A stretch of 9,065 nt of DNA from Thermoplasmata archaeon (GCA_030040865.1 JASHSX010000188.1:1-9065); one strand, 5' to 3'; numbered from the stretch's first letter, positions 1 through 6,572 are shown. Numbers and translations are program-made. Notes: generated from the letters alone by a model not told the origin.

Positions 1-612
1 CCGGCACTGCACGCGATCGGGGACCGCGCCGTCGAGCGGGCCGCCCGGCTGCTCGCGCCGTACCGGACCGAGGAGGGACCCCGGCCCCGGATCGAGCATG
101 CCTCGCTCGTGCCGCCCGAGATCCTCCCGGCCCTCGAGCGATCCCGGCCGGCGCTGGTCGTGCAGCCCGGCTTCCTGCTGAGCGACCACTGGCTCGCCGA
201 CCGCCTCGGCGCGGAACGTGCGCGGTGGGCCTACCCGTTCCGAACGCTCACGGACCGCGGCCACCTCCTCGCCGGTTCGAGCGATGCTCCCTACGACCCC
301 GTCGACCCATGGCGGGGTCTCGGCGCGGCCGTCCACCGGGTCGACGCTGACGGGCGGTCGGCGAACCCGGCGCCCGAGGAGGCGCTCTCCGCGGAGGAGG
401 CGTTGCGGCTCTACGGGCGGAACGCGGGCGAGGTGTTGGGCGAGCCCCGGCTCGGGACCCTCGAGCCCGGCGCTCCGGCGGACCTGGTCCTGGTGCGCGC
501 CGGCACGGCCGAGGCCGCCCTCGCGGCGGGGGCCGCCGGGGTCCTCGAGACCTGGGTGGCGGGCGAGCGCATCGCGGTGGGACCGGGGGCGTCGGGCGGG
601 ACAAATCGCTAA
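1..612 (+). CDS. Amidohydrolase family 3 (YtcJ-like) metal-dependent hydrolase, 3' part
   Basis: The gene runs in from the left edge and ends at TAA 610-612; 203 residues are visible, so more than half of a usual family member of about 500-550 residues lies outside. The visible part has the hallmarks of amidohydrolase family 3: HAIGDRAV at residues 4-11, whose His is a metal ligand in this superfamily; RIEHAS at 30-35; and a GSSDAPYDP segment around residue 95 carrying the conserved active-site Asp. The C-terminal beta-sandwich closes with LGTLEPGAPADLVLV at about 151-165, typical of enzymes of this fold. Family members hydrolyse amide or related C-N bonds in the cytoplasm; the substrate cannot be read from sequence. 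A GTG at 109 is internal and not the start. A hypothetical gene follows 25 nt downstream on the same strand. Family assignment is firm, specificity unknown. Confidence 0.88.
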   Translation, partial: PALHAIGDRAVERAARLLAPYRTEEGPRPRIEHASLVPPEILPALERSRPALVVQPGFLLSDHWLADRLGAERARWAYPFRTLTDRGHLLAGSSDAPYDPVDPWRGLGAAVHRVDADGRSANPAPEEALSAEEALRLYGRNAGEVLGEPRLGTLEPGAPADLVLVRAGTAEAALAAGAAGVLETWVAGERIAVGPGASGGTNR

Positions 613-616
613 ATCC
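605..616 (+). promoter_or_regulatory. Weak TATA-like element before the hypothetical gene
   Basis: An A/T-rich patch (ATCGCTAAATCC region) overlaps the stop codon of the amidohydrolase. Its centre lies about 26 nt before the GTG at 638, the spacing expected between an archaeal TATA box and the transcription start. This would give a leaderless message. The match is poor, so this is suggestive only. Confidence 0.25.
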
Positions 617-637
617 GCAGGGACCCCCGGCCCGAAC

Positions 638-1279
638 GTGGCGACCCCGGTCGACGTGCCGGTCCAGCGAGAGTTCTCGCCGTCGATGCGGGTCGACGTC
701 CTTGTCGCCGACTGGAAAGCCTCCGTGCCGCCGGAGCTCCCCGAGGAGGAGCGCGAGCGGCAGATCTACGAGAGGGCGTGGGAGGCGTACCGCGAGGGGG
801 ACTACGGGTTCGGCCTCTGGTGCTGGCACGAGTGCGACCGGCTCGCGAACGCGTTCAACAACAACGTCCGGGACGTGACCCGGGTGCTGGGGCCAGGGCG
901 GTACTTCGGCTTCTCGCACCGCAAGGCGGTCGCCGCCGCCGTCCCGATCGAGCGGATCTACCGGCCCCGGAAGGGGGACATGAGCACCCCGCGGACCGAC
1001 GCCTTCGTCCTTCCCCACTACCAGGTGCTGTGCGTCTATCTCGTTCGGGCGTCGACGGGGGACCCGAAGGCGAAGGCGATGCTCGAGATCGCCCTGGGGG
1101 AGCTCGAGGACCGGCGTCGGGCCGACCCGTTCCTCCGGCACTTCGAGACGTTCCGCGATCTCCTGGAGCGCGCGTCGGGGTCGCCCGCCGCGTCGGCATC
1201 GTCGGCCCCGCCGGCCGCGCCGAACTCCGCGGCCCCGACCCGGCCGTCGCGGGCCCGTCGGACGCGTCCGCCGTCGTGA
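638..1279 (+). CDS. Hypothetical protein with a CWHEC cluster and a Pro/Ala/Arg-rich tail
   Basis: I do not recognise this 213-residue protein. The GTG at 638 is preferred as start because a weak TATA-like patch lies about 26 nt upstream; GTG 656 and ATG 686 are in-frame alternatives, and an open frame extends further upstream only as an overlap with the amidohydrolase. Residues about 35-180 look like a compact, mostly helical globular domain. It contains YGFGLWCWHECDRLANAF (56-73) with Cys62, His64 and Cys66, then GRYFGFSHRKAV (87-98) and VLPHYQVLCVYLVR (124-137). The aromatic, Cys and His residues could form a metal or ligand site, but this is a guess. From about residue 180 the chain is low-complexity Ser/Ala/Pro ending in an Arg-rich stretch, probably disordered. 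No signal peptide or membrane segment is seen, so a cytoplasmic location is likely. It lies between two enzymes on the same strand, 75 nt before the saccharopine-dehydrogenase-like gene. Confidence 0.7.
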   Translation: MATPVDVPVQREFSPSMRVDVLVADWKASVPPELPEEERERQIYERAWEAYREGDYGFGLWCWHECDRLANAFNNNVRDVTRVLGPGRYFGFSHRKAVAAAVPIERIYRPRKGDMSTPRTDAFVLPHYQVLCVYLVRASTGDPKAKAMLEIALGELEDRRRADPFLRHFETFRDLLERASGSPAASASSAPPAAPNSAAPTRPSRARRTRPPS

Positions 1280-1308
1280 CGGGTCATCCCGGAACGGAGC
1301 CCCGAAGC

Positions 1309-1318
1309 GCTCTAATGG
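1309..1318 (+). promoter_or_regulatory. Possible TATA-like element before the saccharopine dehydrogenase-like gene
   Basis: GCTCTAATGG is the only A/T-containing patch in the 75-nt gap after the hypothetical gene. A transcription start about 26 nt downstream would fall near 1340, giving a short leader that just includes the purine-rich ribosome binding site. The match to a TATA box is weak. Confidence 0.3.
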
Positions 1319-1340
1319 GGTCACCCCTCGGGGGGTCCCG

Positions 1341-1351
1341 GGAGGGAGGGG
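1341..1351 (+). promoter_or_regulatory. Ribosome binding site supporting GTG 1355
   Basis: GGAGGGAGGGG is a strong Shine-Dalgarno-like run ending 3 nt before GTG 1355; its first GGAGG lies 9 nt before the start. It supports choosing this GTG rather than a later codon. Confidence 0.55.
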
Positions 1352-1354
1352 ATC

Positions 1355-2566
1355 GTGCGCGCCGTCGTGCTCGGCGGAGGAGGGCTCACCGGGCGGTGCG
1401 CCGTCCGCGACCTCGCGACGAGCGGCCGGTTCGACTCCGTCGTCGCCGCTGACCTGGACGCGGAGCTCGCGCGGGCGGCCGCGAAGGCGGCCGGCGCGCG
1501 CGCCTCGGCGGAGTCGCTCGACGTGCGGGACCGGGCCGGCCTCGTACAGCTGCTCCGGGGCGCGGCCGTCTGCGTGAACGCGGTGCAGTACGGGTTCAAC
1601 CTCACGGTCATGGATGCCGCGCTCGAGGCGAAGGTCCCGTACCTCGACTTCGGGGGCCTCTTCCACATGACGCGGCGCCAGCTCGAGCGCGACGCGGCGT
1701 TCCGGGACGCCGGGCTGATCGCGATCCCGGGGTTGGGGCAGGTCCCGGGAGTCTCGAACGTCCTCGCGATGCAGGCCAGCCAGGACCTCGACCGGGTCAC
1801 CTCGGTCGTGATCCGCGACGGGTGGCGCGACCTCACGGTCGGGGGTCCCGAGATCTCGTTCACCTGGTCGCCGAGTACCTTCCTCGACGAGATGGTCCTG
1901 CCCGCGATCGTGTTCGACCAGGGGGCCTACCGGGAGGTCCCCGCGATGAGCGGAGCGGAGGAGTACGACTTCGCGACCCCGGTCGGGCGGACGCGGGTCT
2001 ATCGTACCCTCCACTCCGAGCCCGCGACGCTGCCCGACAGCCTCCGCGACAAGGGGCTCGAGCACTGCGAGTGGAAGGAGGGGGGTCCGGGGATCGAGGT
2101 CCTCCGCACGATGGCCCTCCTGGGGCTCGCCTCGGACCGACCGCTCGACGTGAAGGGTCAGTCCGTCGCGCCGCGCGACTTCACCCTCGCTCTCCTGCGC
2201 CGGGAGAAGCTCCTCGGGGCGCCCGCCGGGATCACCGTCGACGACTGGGAGGTGTGCGACATCGAGATCCGGGGGTCGGAGCGCGGTTCGCCCGTCGTGC
2301 GGCACGCGCTCGCCCGGTTCCCTCCGCGGCCGGACTGGCACCTCACGGCGACCGAGTACGCCGTCGGGGTCGCAGGCGCGATCGGGGCCGAGCTCATCGC
2401 CGACGGCCAGGTGACGGCCCGCGGGGTGGTCCCGCCCGAACGGTGCGTCCCCCCGGGGCCGTTCCGCGAGGCCCTAACGCGCCGCGGGATCGTGACGGCG
2501 ATCGTCCCGCCCGAGCCGCCGCTCCCGACGGAGTGGGTCCGCCAAAAATTGCATTCCGACGGTTGA
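1355..2566 (+). CDS. Saccharopine dehydrogenase-family NAD(P)-dependent oxidoreductase
   Basis: This 403-residue protein has the length and layout of the saccharopine dehydrogenase-like family. An N-terminal Rossmann fold opens with MRAVVLGGGGLTGR, whose glycine-rich dinucleotide loop is at residues 7-14. An Asp-rich strand end near 33-35 (DLD) may contact the ribose. CVNAV (73-77) and YLDFGG (96-101) follow, then the family-type turn GLGQVPGVSN (126-135). The C-terminal half carries the substrate domain and returns to the Rossmann part with TATEYAVGVAGAIGAE (331-346). Known relatives include saccharopine reductase, lysine 6-dehydrogenase and carboxynorspermidine synthase, all acting on the amine or imine of an amino acid or polyamine in the cytoplasm. 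I cannot choose among them. GTG 1355 is the start because it follows a strong ribosome binding site and places the glycine loop at the normal distance from the N-terminus. The aminotransferase gene lies 180 nt downstream, so a role in amino-acid breakdown is plausible but inferred. Confidence 0.85.
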   Translation: MRAVVLGGGGLTGRCAVRDLATSGRFDSVVAADLDAELARAAAKAAGARASAESLDVRDRAGLVQLLRGAAVCVNAVQYGFNLTVMDAALEAKVPYLDFGGLFHMTRRQLERDAAFRDAGLIAIPGLGQVPGVSNVLAMQASQDLDRVTSVVIRDGWRDLTVGGPEISFTWSPSTFLDEMVLPAIVFDQGAYREVPAMSGAEEYDFATPVGRTRVYRTLHSEPATLPDSLRDKGLEHCEWKEGGPGIEVLRTMALLGLASDRPLDVKGQSVAPRDFTLALLRREKLLGAPAGITVDDWEVCDIEIRGSERGSPVVRHALARFPPRPDWHLTATEYAVGVAGAIGAELIADGQVTARGVVPPERCVPPGPFREALTRRGIVTAIVPPEPPLPTEWVRQKLHSDG

Positions 2567-2746
2567 TTCGCCCGTATCAGCGTTGAATATAGGGGCATTA
2601 TCGGTCGGTTTGAATGGGGTTCGTGCACGAACTCTAAGACTAAGCCCCGGTTGTGATACGATATTGCACCGGTATACCGTATTCTCCTCGTAAGCCATCT
2701 ATATATAGCCCGCTCGGGGTCCGAGCCGCGCCGCGATGCGTGCTCT
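2567..2746. promoter_or_regulatory. AT-rich intergenic control region with palindromes
   Basis: This 180-nt gap is much richer in A/T than the rest of the window. It holds the strong TATA box at 2699-2708. It also holds a perfect 14-bp palindrome GTTCGTGCACGAAC (2619-2632) and a perfect 10-bp palindrome CGGTATACCG (2670-2679), both just upstream of that box. GGGGC (2592-2596) and GCCCC (2644-2648) could form a short outer stem around the first palindrome. A second TATA-like patch (GAATATAG, about 2585-2591) lies about 26 nt before an ATG at 2614, which opens a frame of only seven codons. I see no tRNA or other recognisable RNA gene. The palindromes are candidate operators for a dimeric regulator of the aminotransferase gene. 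Confidence 0.5.
2699..2708 (+). promoter_or_regulatory. Strong archaeal-type TATA box for the aminotransferase gene
   Basis: CTATATATAG is the clearest TATA box in the window, in an otherwise GC-rich sequence. Transcription would start near 2729-2731, leaving a leader of about 17 nt before ATG 2747. No good Shine-Dalgarno sequence lies in that leader. The position supports ATG 2747 and therefore the long N-terminal extension of the protein. Confidence 0.65.
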
Positions 2747-4339
2747 ATGGCGGAACTGCAACCCGCCCCCGTACCGGACCTCCCCGTAGTGGAGGAGGCT
2801 CCGTCGACTTCCGTCACGCGTCCCGTCCTGCCGGCCCGTGTGAGCGCTCCCGACACGGCGGTCTCGCCGCCTCCCTCGACCGGGACCGACGTGCTGCCGG
2901 CGGCGGTGCCGGCCAAGGAGTCGAAGAAGGAGGCGGCGCTGCCGGCGCCCGAGCCGGCGGCCGAGGAGCCCGCGGAGCTCCCGATCTCGATCGCCCGGCT
3001 CGTCCCGAAGCTCAAGCGCAGCGCGAAGCTGTTCGAGGAAGGCAAGAAGTACATCCCGAACGCGTCGAGCTCGCTCATCCGGGTCGCGTCGTACGACCCG
3101 TGCCCGCCGTTCATCAAGAAGGGGAAGGGCCCCCGGATCTGGGACGAGGACGACAACGAGTACCTGGACTTCAACCTCGGCTACGGCTGCCTCATCCACG
3201 GCCACGCGCCCGACGCCCAGGTGAAGGCGATCCAGGAGCAGGTCGAGCTCGGCCTCCACTTCGCCGCGCCGACCGCGCTCGAGATCGAGGTCGCGAAGCT
3301 GTTCCACAAGCTCGTCCCGAACAACGAGAAGGTCGCGTTCTGCTCGAACGGCTCCGACGCGACGATGAACGCGATCCGGATCGCGCGGGCCGTCACGGGG
3401 AAGGACGGGATCCTGAAGTTCGAGGGCCACTACCACGGCCAGCACGACTACGCGCTCATCAGCGCGGAGGCGCCCCCGATCGTCGCGGGGCTCGACGAGT
3501 TCCCGCGGCCGCTCCCGAACTCGGCGGGGATCCCGCCCGGCGTCACCGACTACGTGATGGTCGCGCAGTTCAACTCGATCTCGTCGTTCGAGCGGATGGT
3601 GAAGCGGTACCGCGACCGCCTCGCCGCCGTGATCCTCGAGCCGATCATGGCGAACGCCGGGGTGATCGCCCCGCTCCCCGACTATCTCAAGCGGCTCGTC
3701 GAGATCGCGCACCAGAACGAGCTCCTGGTGATCTTCGACGAGGTGTTCACGGGGTTCCGCGTCGCGCCCGGCGGCGCGCAGCAGCTCTACGGGATCGAGC
3801 CGGACCTCTCTTGCTGGGCGAAGGCGCTGGGCGGCGGCGTGGCGATCTCGGCCGTCTCGGGGAAGACCGAGTACATGGACCTGATCGCCCCGGGGCGGAT
3901 CTCCTTCGGCGGCACCTACTTCGCGAACAACGTCTCGCTCGCGGGAGCGCTCGCGAGCCTGAAGCTCCTCCAGAAGGGCGGCGACGACCTCTACGAGCGG
4001 TTCGGGAAGCTCACCGAGCGCCTCCACAGCGGCATCGAGGCGGCGGCGCGCGACGCGAAGATCTCCGTCCTCGTCCAGTCGGTGAACGGGATGCTGCAGT
4101 TCTTCTTCACGCGGAGGAAGAAGATCCAGAACTACCGCGAGTCGCTCCAGATTGACTGGAACCTGTTCCTCCGGCACCACCAGCTGCTGCTCGACAAGGG
4201 CATCTACATCCACCCCGACAACTACGAGCGGATCACCCTCTCGAGCGCGCACGGGGAGAAGGAGATCGACCGCTTCCTCGCGGTCGTCAACGAGACGTTC
4301 ACGGAGCTGAGGACGCTCCCGCGCGACTACCAGCTCTGA
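2747..4339 (+). CDS. Class III PLP aminotransferase, glutamate-1-semialdehyde aminomutase-like, with N-terminal extension
   Basis: The 530-residue protein has a catalytic part from about residue 85 that aligns by motif with class III (fold type I) aminotransferases, closest in wording to glutamate-1-semialdehyde 2,1-aminomutase. Visible landmarks are KGPRIWDEDDNEYLDFN (127-143), the PLP-phosphate loop SNGSDATMNAIRIAR (200-214), FEGHYHGQHD (225-234), ILEPIMANAGVI (296-307), IFDEVFTGFR with Asp331 for the pyridine nitrogen, AKALGGG with the Schiff-base Lys359, and FGGTYFANN (387-395). It differs from true HemL around the Lys loop and in the FGGTYFANN segment, so another amino-group substrate is likely; transaminases and amino-acid racemases both occur in this class. 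The first 80 or so residues are Pro/Ala/Glu-rich, look disordered, and are absent from usual relatives of about 430 residues. The TATA box 39-48 nt upstream supports the ATG. It lies 106 nt before the peptide-transporter operon, which suggests work on imported amino acids; that is inference. Confidence 0.85.
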   Translation: MAELQPAPVPDLPVVEEAPSTSVTRPVLPARVSAPDTAVSPPPSTGTDVLPAAVPAKESKKEAALPAPEPAAEEPAELPISIARLVPKLKRSAKLFEEGKKYIPNASSSLIRVASYDPCPPFIKKGKGPRIWDEDDNEYLDFNLGYGCLIHGHAPDAQVKAIQEQVELGLHFAAPTALEIEVAKLFHKLVPNNEKVAFCSNGSDATMNAIRIARAVTGKDGILKFEGHYHGQHDYALISAEAPPIVAGLDEFPRPLPNSAGIPPGVTDYVMVAQFNSISSFERMVKRYRDRLAAVILEPIMANAGVIAPLPDYLKRLVEIAHQNELLVIFDEVFTGFRVAPGGAQQLYGIEPDLSCWAKALGGGVAISAVSGKTEYMDLIAPGRISFGGTYFANNVSLAGALASLKLLQKGGDDLYERFGKLTERLHSGIEAAARDAKISVLVQSVNGMLQFFFTRRKKIQNYRESLQIDWNLFLRHHQLLLDKGIYIHPDNYERITLSSAHGEKEIDRFLAVVNETFTELRTLPRDYQL

Positions 4340-4366
4340 TCGGCGCCCGGGGCCCCCGCCGTCCTC

Positions 4367-4376
4367 GGTTTAATAG
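4367..4376 (+). promoter_or_regulatory. TATA-like box for the dpp operon
   Basis: GGTTTAATAG stands out in GC-rich surroundings 28 nt after the aminotransferase stop. An archaeal start about 26 nt downstream would fall near 4398, giving a leader of about 48 nt before dppB. An A of an ATG (4399) lies at that predicted start. The operon may thus have its own promoter. Confidence 0.5.
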
Positions 4377-4413
4377 CATGAGGTCGTTCGGGCCCCGGAT
4401 GGACCGGCGGACC

Positions 4414-4445
4414 CCTCCGCCTCGCTCCTGAGGTAGGGGCGGAGG
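4414..4445 (+). promoter_or_regulatory. Leader hairpin ending at the dppB start codon
   Basis: CCTCCGCC (4414-4421) is an exact reverse complement of GGCGGAGG (4438-4445), giving an 8-bp GC-rich stem with a 16-nt loop. The 3' arm ends on the base before ATG 4446 and contains purine-rich ribosome-binding sequence. The other candidate, GAGGTAGGGG (4430-4439), lies mostly in the loop. The fold could limit dppB translation. In such GC-rich DNA a stem of this size can also arise by chance. Confidence 0.35.
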
Positions 4446-5456
4446 ATGGGACGGAGCCTCGTCGACCTGCTGATCTTCGTCGGCAAGCGGCTCCTCCAGC
4501 TCGTCCCGGTCCTCATCGGGATCATCGTCCTCGCGTTCGTCTTCACGCACATCTCCGTCGTGAACCCCTGCGCGATCTGGTACCCCCACGCGAAGCAGAC
4601 GATCCTCAACCAGTGCTACGCCACGTTCCGGCAGCCGATCTACGTCCAGTTCTTCCAGTACTTCCAGGGACTCCTGACGGGGAACTGGGGGCAGTCGCAG
4701 CAGGGGGTCCTCGTCTACCCGCAGATCGCGATGGCCCTCCCGGCGACCGTCGAACTGGTCCTCGCCTCGCTGTTCCTGATGATCTTCATCGGGATCCCGC
4801 TCGGGGTCATCGCCGCGCAGTCCTCGGGCCGCTGGCCGGACCATCTCGTCCGTATCTTCTACCTGAGCGGCTGGGCGACGCCGACGTATCTCGGGGCGGT
4901 GATCGTGGCGATCTTCATCGCGCCGTACTTAGGACTCCCGTCGGGCGGCGATTATTCCGGACCCCCGCCGTTCCGCGAATGGACCCACATGTCGGTCGTG
5001 GACGCGCTGATCGCCGGTAACCTCCCATGGACCGTGGACGCGCTCCAACACCTGATCCTGCCCGCGGCCGTGCTCGCGTTCATCAACATGGGCATCGCGA
5101 CCCGGATGACCCGGAGCTCGATGCTCGAGGTGATGCCGCTCGACTACGTGAAATCGGCCCGGATGAAGGGCCTCTCCGAGTTCGTCGTGATGTACAAGCA
5201 CGCGCTCCGCAACTCGCTCATCACGACCACGACCGTCCTCGGCGTGACCGCCGGAGGGCTCCTCGCGGGTACCGTCGTCGTCGAGGAAGTGTTCACGTGG
5301 CCGGGGATCGGCCTCTTCGCCTACGACGCGATCACGGCCCCGAACTTCGACGGGGCGATCGCGGTCGTCGCGGTCTTCGCCGTCGGCGTGGTCCTCGCGA
5401 ACCTGATCGCCGACATCCTGTACGGCCTCCTCGACCCGCGCGTGGATTGGAGGTAG
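4446..5456 (+). CDS. dppB: Peptide ABC transporter permease, DppB/OppB family
   Basis: This 336-residue membrane protein is one of the two channel subunits of a peptide importer. It starts with a short basic segment and a first membrane helix at about 17-35. An extracytoplasmic loop of about 65 residues follows, ending with the family-typical stretch GLLTGNWGQS (75-84). Five further membrane helices lie near 102-124, 137-160, 201-222, 255-280 and 303-328. The cytoplasmic EAA loop, which docks on the ATPase, reads DYVKSARMKGLSE (233-245) followed by HALRNSL (252-258). Another conserved stretch is EEVFTWPGIGLFAYDAI (280-296), and the chain ends in LLDPRVDWR as family members do. Length is normal. 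ATG 4446 gives the correct N-terminus, with GAGGTAGGGG 7-16 nt upstream. It is the first gene of dppBCDF. Substrate range (dipeptides, longer peptides, or in some archaea sugars) cannot be told from the permease. Confidence 0.93.
   Translation: MGRSLVDLLIFVGKRLLQLVPVLIGIIVLAFVFTHISVVNPCAIWYPHAKQTILNQCYATFRQPIYVQFFQYFQGLLTGNWGQSQQGVLVYPQIAMALPATVELVLASLFLMIFIGIPLGVIAAQSSGRWPDHLVRIFYLSGWATPTYLGAVIVAIFIAPYLGLPSGGDYSGPPPFREWTHMSVVDALIAGNLPWTVDALQHLILPAAVLAFINMGIATRMTRSSMLEVMPLDYVKSARMKGLSEFVVMYKHALRNSLITTTTVLGVTAGGLLAGTVVVEEVFTWPGIGLFAYDAITAPNFDGAIAVVAVFAVGVVLANLIADILYGLLDPRVDWR
5449..5454 (+). promoter_or_regulatory. Ribosome binding site of dppC inside the dppB stop region
   Basis: GGAGGT overlaps the last codons and stop of dppB and sits 8 nt before GTG 5463. 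It is an ideal Shine-Dalgarno sequence and fixes the dppC start; its position implies coupled translation. Confidence 0.75.
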
Positions 5457-5462
5457 CGATCG

Positions 5463-6572
5463 GTGTCGAGCGAACCGGCGCCCCCCGAAGCACCCCCCGC
5501 CGCGCCGACCGGGCGCGGACTCCGAGCCGCTCGCACGGGCCTCGTGACGGCCGCCGCGTCGATCGTGCTGTTCTGGCGGATCCTCCGGGCGAACGTCCTC
5601 TCGCTCGTCGGGTTCCTGTTGGTCGCGCTCATCTGCATCACCGCCGCGATCGTGCTGGTCGCGCCGCACCTCATCGTCCCGTACGGGCCGACGCAGATCA
5701 CGAACGAGACGAAGAACTGGCAGCCTCCGTCCTGGCAGCATCCGTTCGGGACCGACGGCAACTCCTACGACATCTATTCGAACGTGATGCTGGCGCTCCC
5801 GCTCGACCTCGGCATCGGGATCTTCATCGCGGGGGTCTCGCTGCTCGGGGGCGGAGCGCTCGGTCTCGTCGCCGGCTACTGGGATCGTCCCGGGACCGTC
5901 GGGGGCGCGACCTCGGTCGTGATCCTCCGGATCACCGACATCTTCCTCGCCTTCCCGAGCCTCATCCTCGCGCTCGCGATCTCGGTCTCGCTCGGGAAAG
6001 GGGTGTGGCAGACGGTCCTCGCCGTCCTGATCACCTGGTGGCCGTACTACGTCCGGCTGGTACGGGGCGAAGTGCTCGCGCTGAAGCACCTCCCGTACAT
6101 CAGCGCCGCCCGCGCGGCGGGCGTGAAGGACGGCCGGATCCTGCTCCGGCACGTCGTCCGGAACATCCTCGAGCCGGTGATCGTCTACTTCACGCTGGAC
6201 ATCGGCACGGTCCTCGTCACCTTCTCGACGATCGGGTTCGTCGCGCACGCGATCCCGTACCCCGGGCCCACGCCCGAGTGGGGTAGCATGATCTCCTACT
6301 ACCAGTCGAACGGCCTCATCACGGCCTACCCGTGGACGGTGCTGGCGCCGGGCGCGGCGATCTTCGTCACCGTGCTCGCGTTCAGCCTGCTCGGCGACGG
6401 CCTCCGGGACGTTCTCGACCCGCGGAGCCGCCGCGTCCTGGCGAGCTCCGGTCGCGGTTCCGGGAGCGTGGAGACCCCGGCGGCGGAGCTTCCGTCGGCG
6501 ATGCCGCCCGAACCGGCGGACGGGGGGCCCGAGGCGCCGTCGCCGACCCCGGGGGCGGAGGAGGCGTCGTGA
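5463..6572 (+). CDS. dppC: Peptide ABC transporter permease, DppC/OppC family
   Basis: The second channel subunit, 369 residues, pairs with DppB. After a Pro/Ala-rich cytoplasmic start (1-18) and a basic segment, the first membrane helix lies at about 45-67. The family motif HPFGTDGNSYDIYSNVM (93-109) follows outside the membrane. Further helices lie near 113-138, 152-176, 182-200, 236-260 and 292-312. The EAA loop that contacts the ATPase reads YISAARAAGVKDGRILLRH (212-230). The conserved end LLGDGLRDVLDPR is at 309-321. The protein then continues for about 48 residues of Ser/Pro/Ala/Glu-rich tail that most DppC proteins lack, probably disordered and cytoplasmic. GTG 5463 is chosen for its Shine-Dalgarno sequence, only 6 nt after the dppB stop. 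The stop codon overlaps the dppD start by 4 nt. Confidence 0.92.
   Translation: MSSEPAPPEAPPAAPTGRGLRAARTGLVTAAASIVLFWRILRANVLSLVGFLLVALICITAAIVLVAPHLIVPYGPTQITNETKNWQPPSWQHPFGTDGNSYDIYSNVMLALPLDLGIGIFIAGVSLLGGGALGLVAGYWDRPGTVGGATSVVILRITDIFLAFPSLILALAISVSLGKGVWQTVLAVLITWWPYYVRLVRGEVLALKHLPYISAARAAGVKDGRILLRHVVRNILEPVIVYFTLDIGTVLVTFSTIGFVAHAIPYPGPTPEWGSMISYYQSNGLITAYPWTVLAPGAAIFVTVLAFSLLGDGLRDVLDPRSRRVLASSGRGSGSVETPAAELPSAMPPEPADGGPEAPSPTPGAEEAS

Noticed and set aside
248..2341. A 697-codon open frame on the minus strand across the first three genes
   Set aside because: It is Arg/Pro/Asp-rich with no recognisable motif and lies antisense to genes with clear family motifs. Long antisense frames are expected in DNA this rich in GC.
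2611..2650. GGTTCGTGCACGAAC as a tRNA T-arm
   Set aside because: The loop sequence does not match the T-loop consensus and no acceptor, D or anticodon arms can be placed around it.
2699..4252. A 517-codon minus-strand open frame opposite the aminotransferase
   Set aside because: Composition is Arg/Val/Glu/Asp repetitive, typical of an antisense reading of GC-rich codons, while the plus strand carries a complete PLP enzyme.
2747..4339. Calling the aminotransferase hemL
   Set aside because: Motifs around the catalytic lysine and the following Gly-Thr segment differ from true glutamate-1-semialdehyde aminomutase, and no haem-pathway gene is nearby.
4341..4361. Hairpin after the aminotransferase stop (CGGCG and CGCCG arms) as a terminator
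   Set aside because: The stem is only 5 bp with a GC-rich loop and no following T run, so it does not meet either archaeal or bacterial terminator expectations.
4929..6248. A 439-codon minus-strand frame opposite the permeases
   Set aside because: It consists largely of Asp/Arg/Glu strings that mirror hydrophobic codons of DppB and DppC. No domain is visible.
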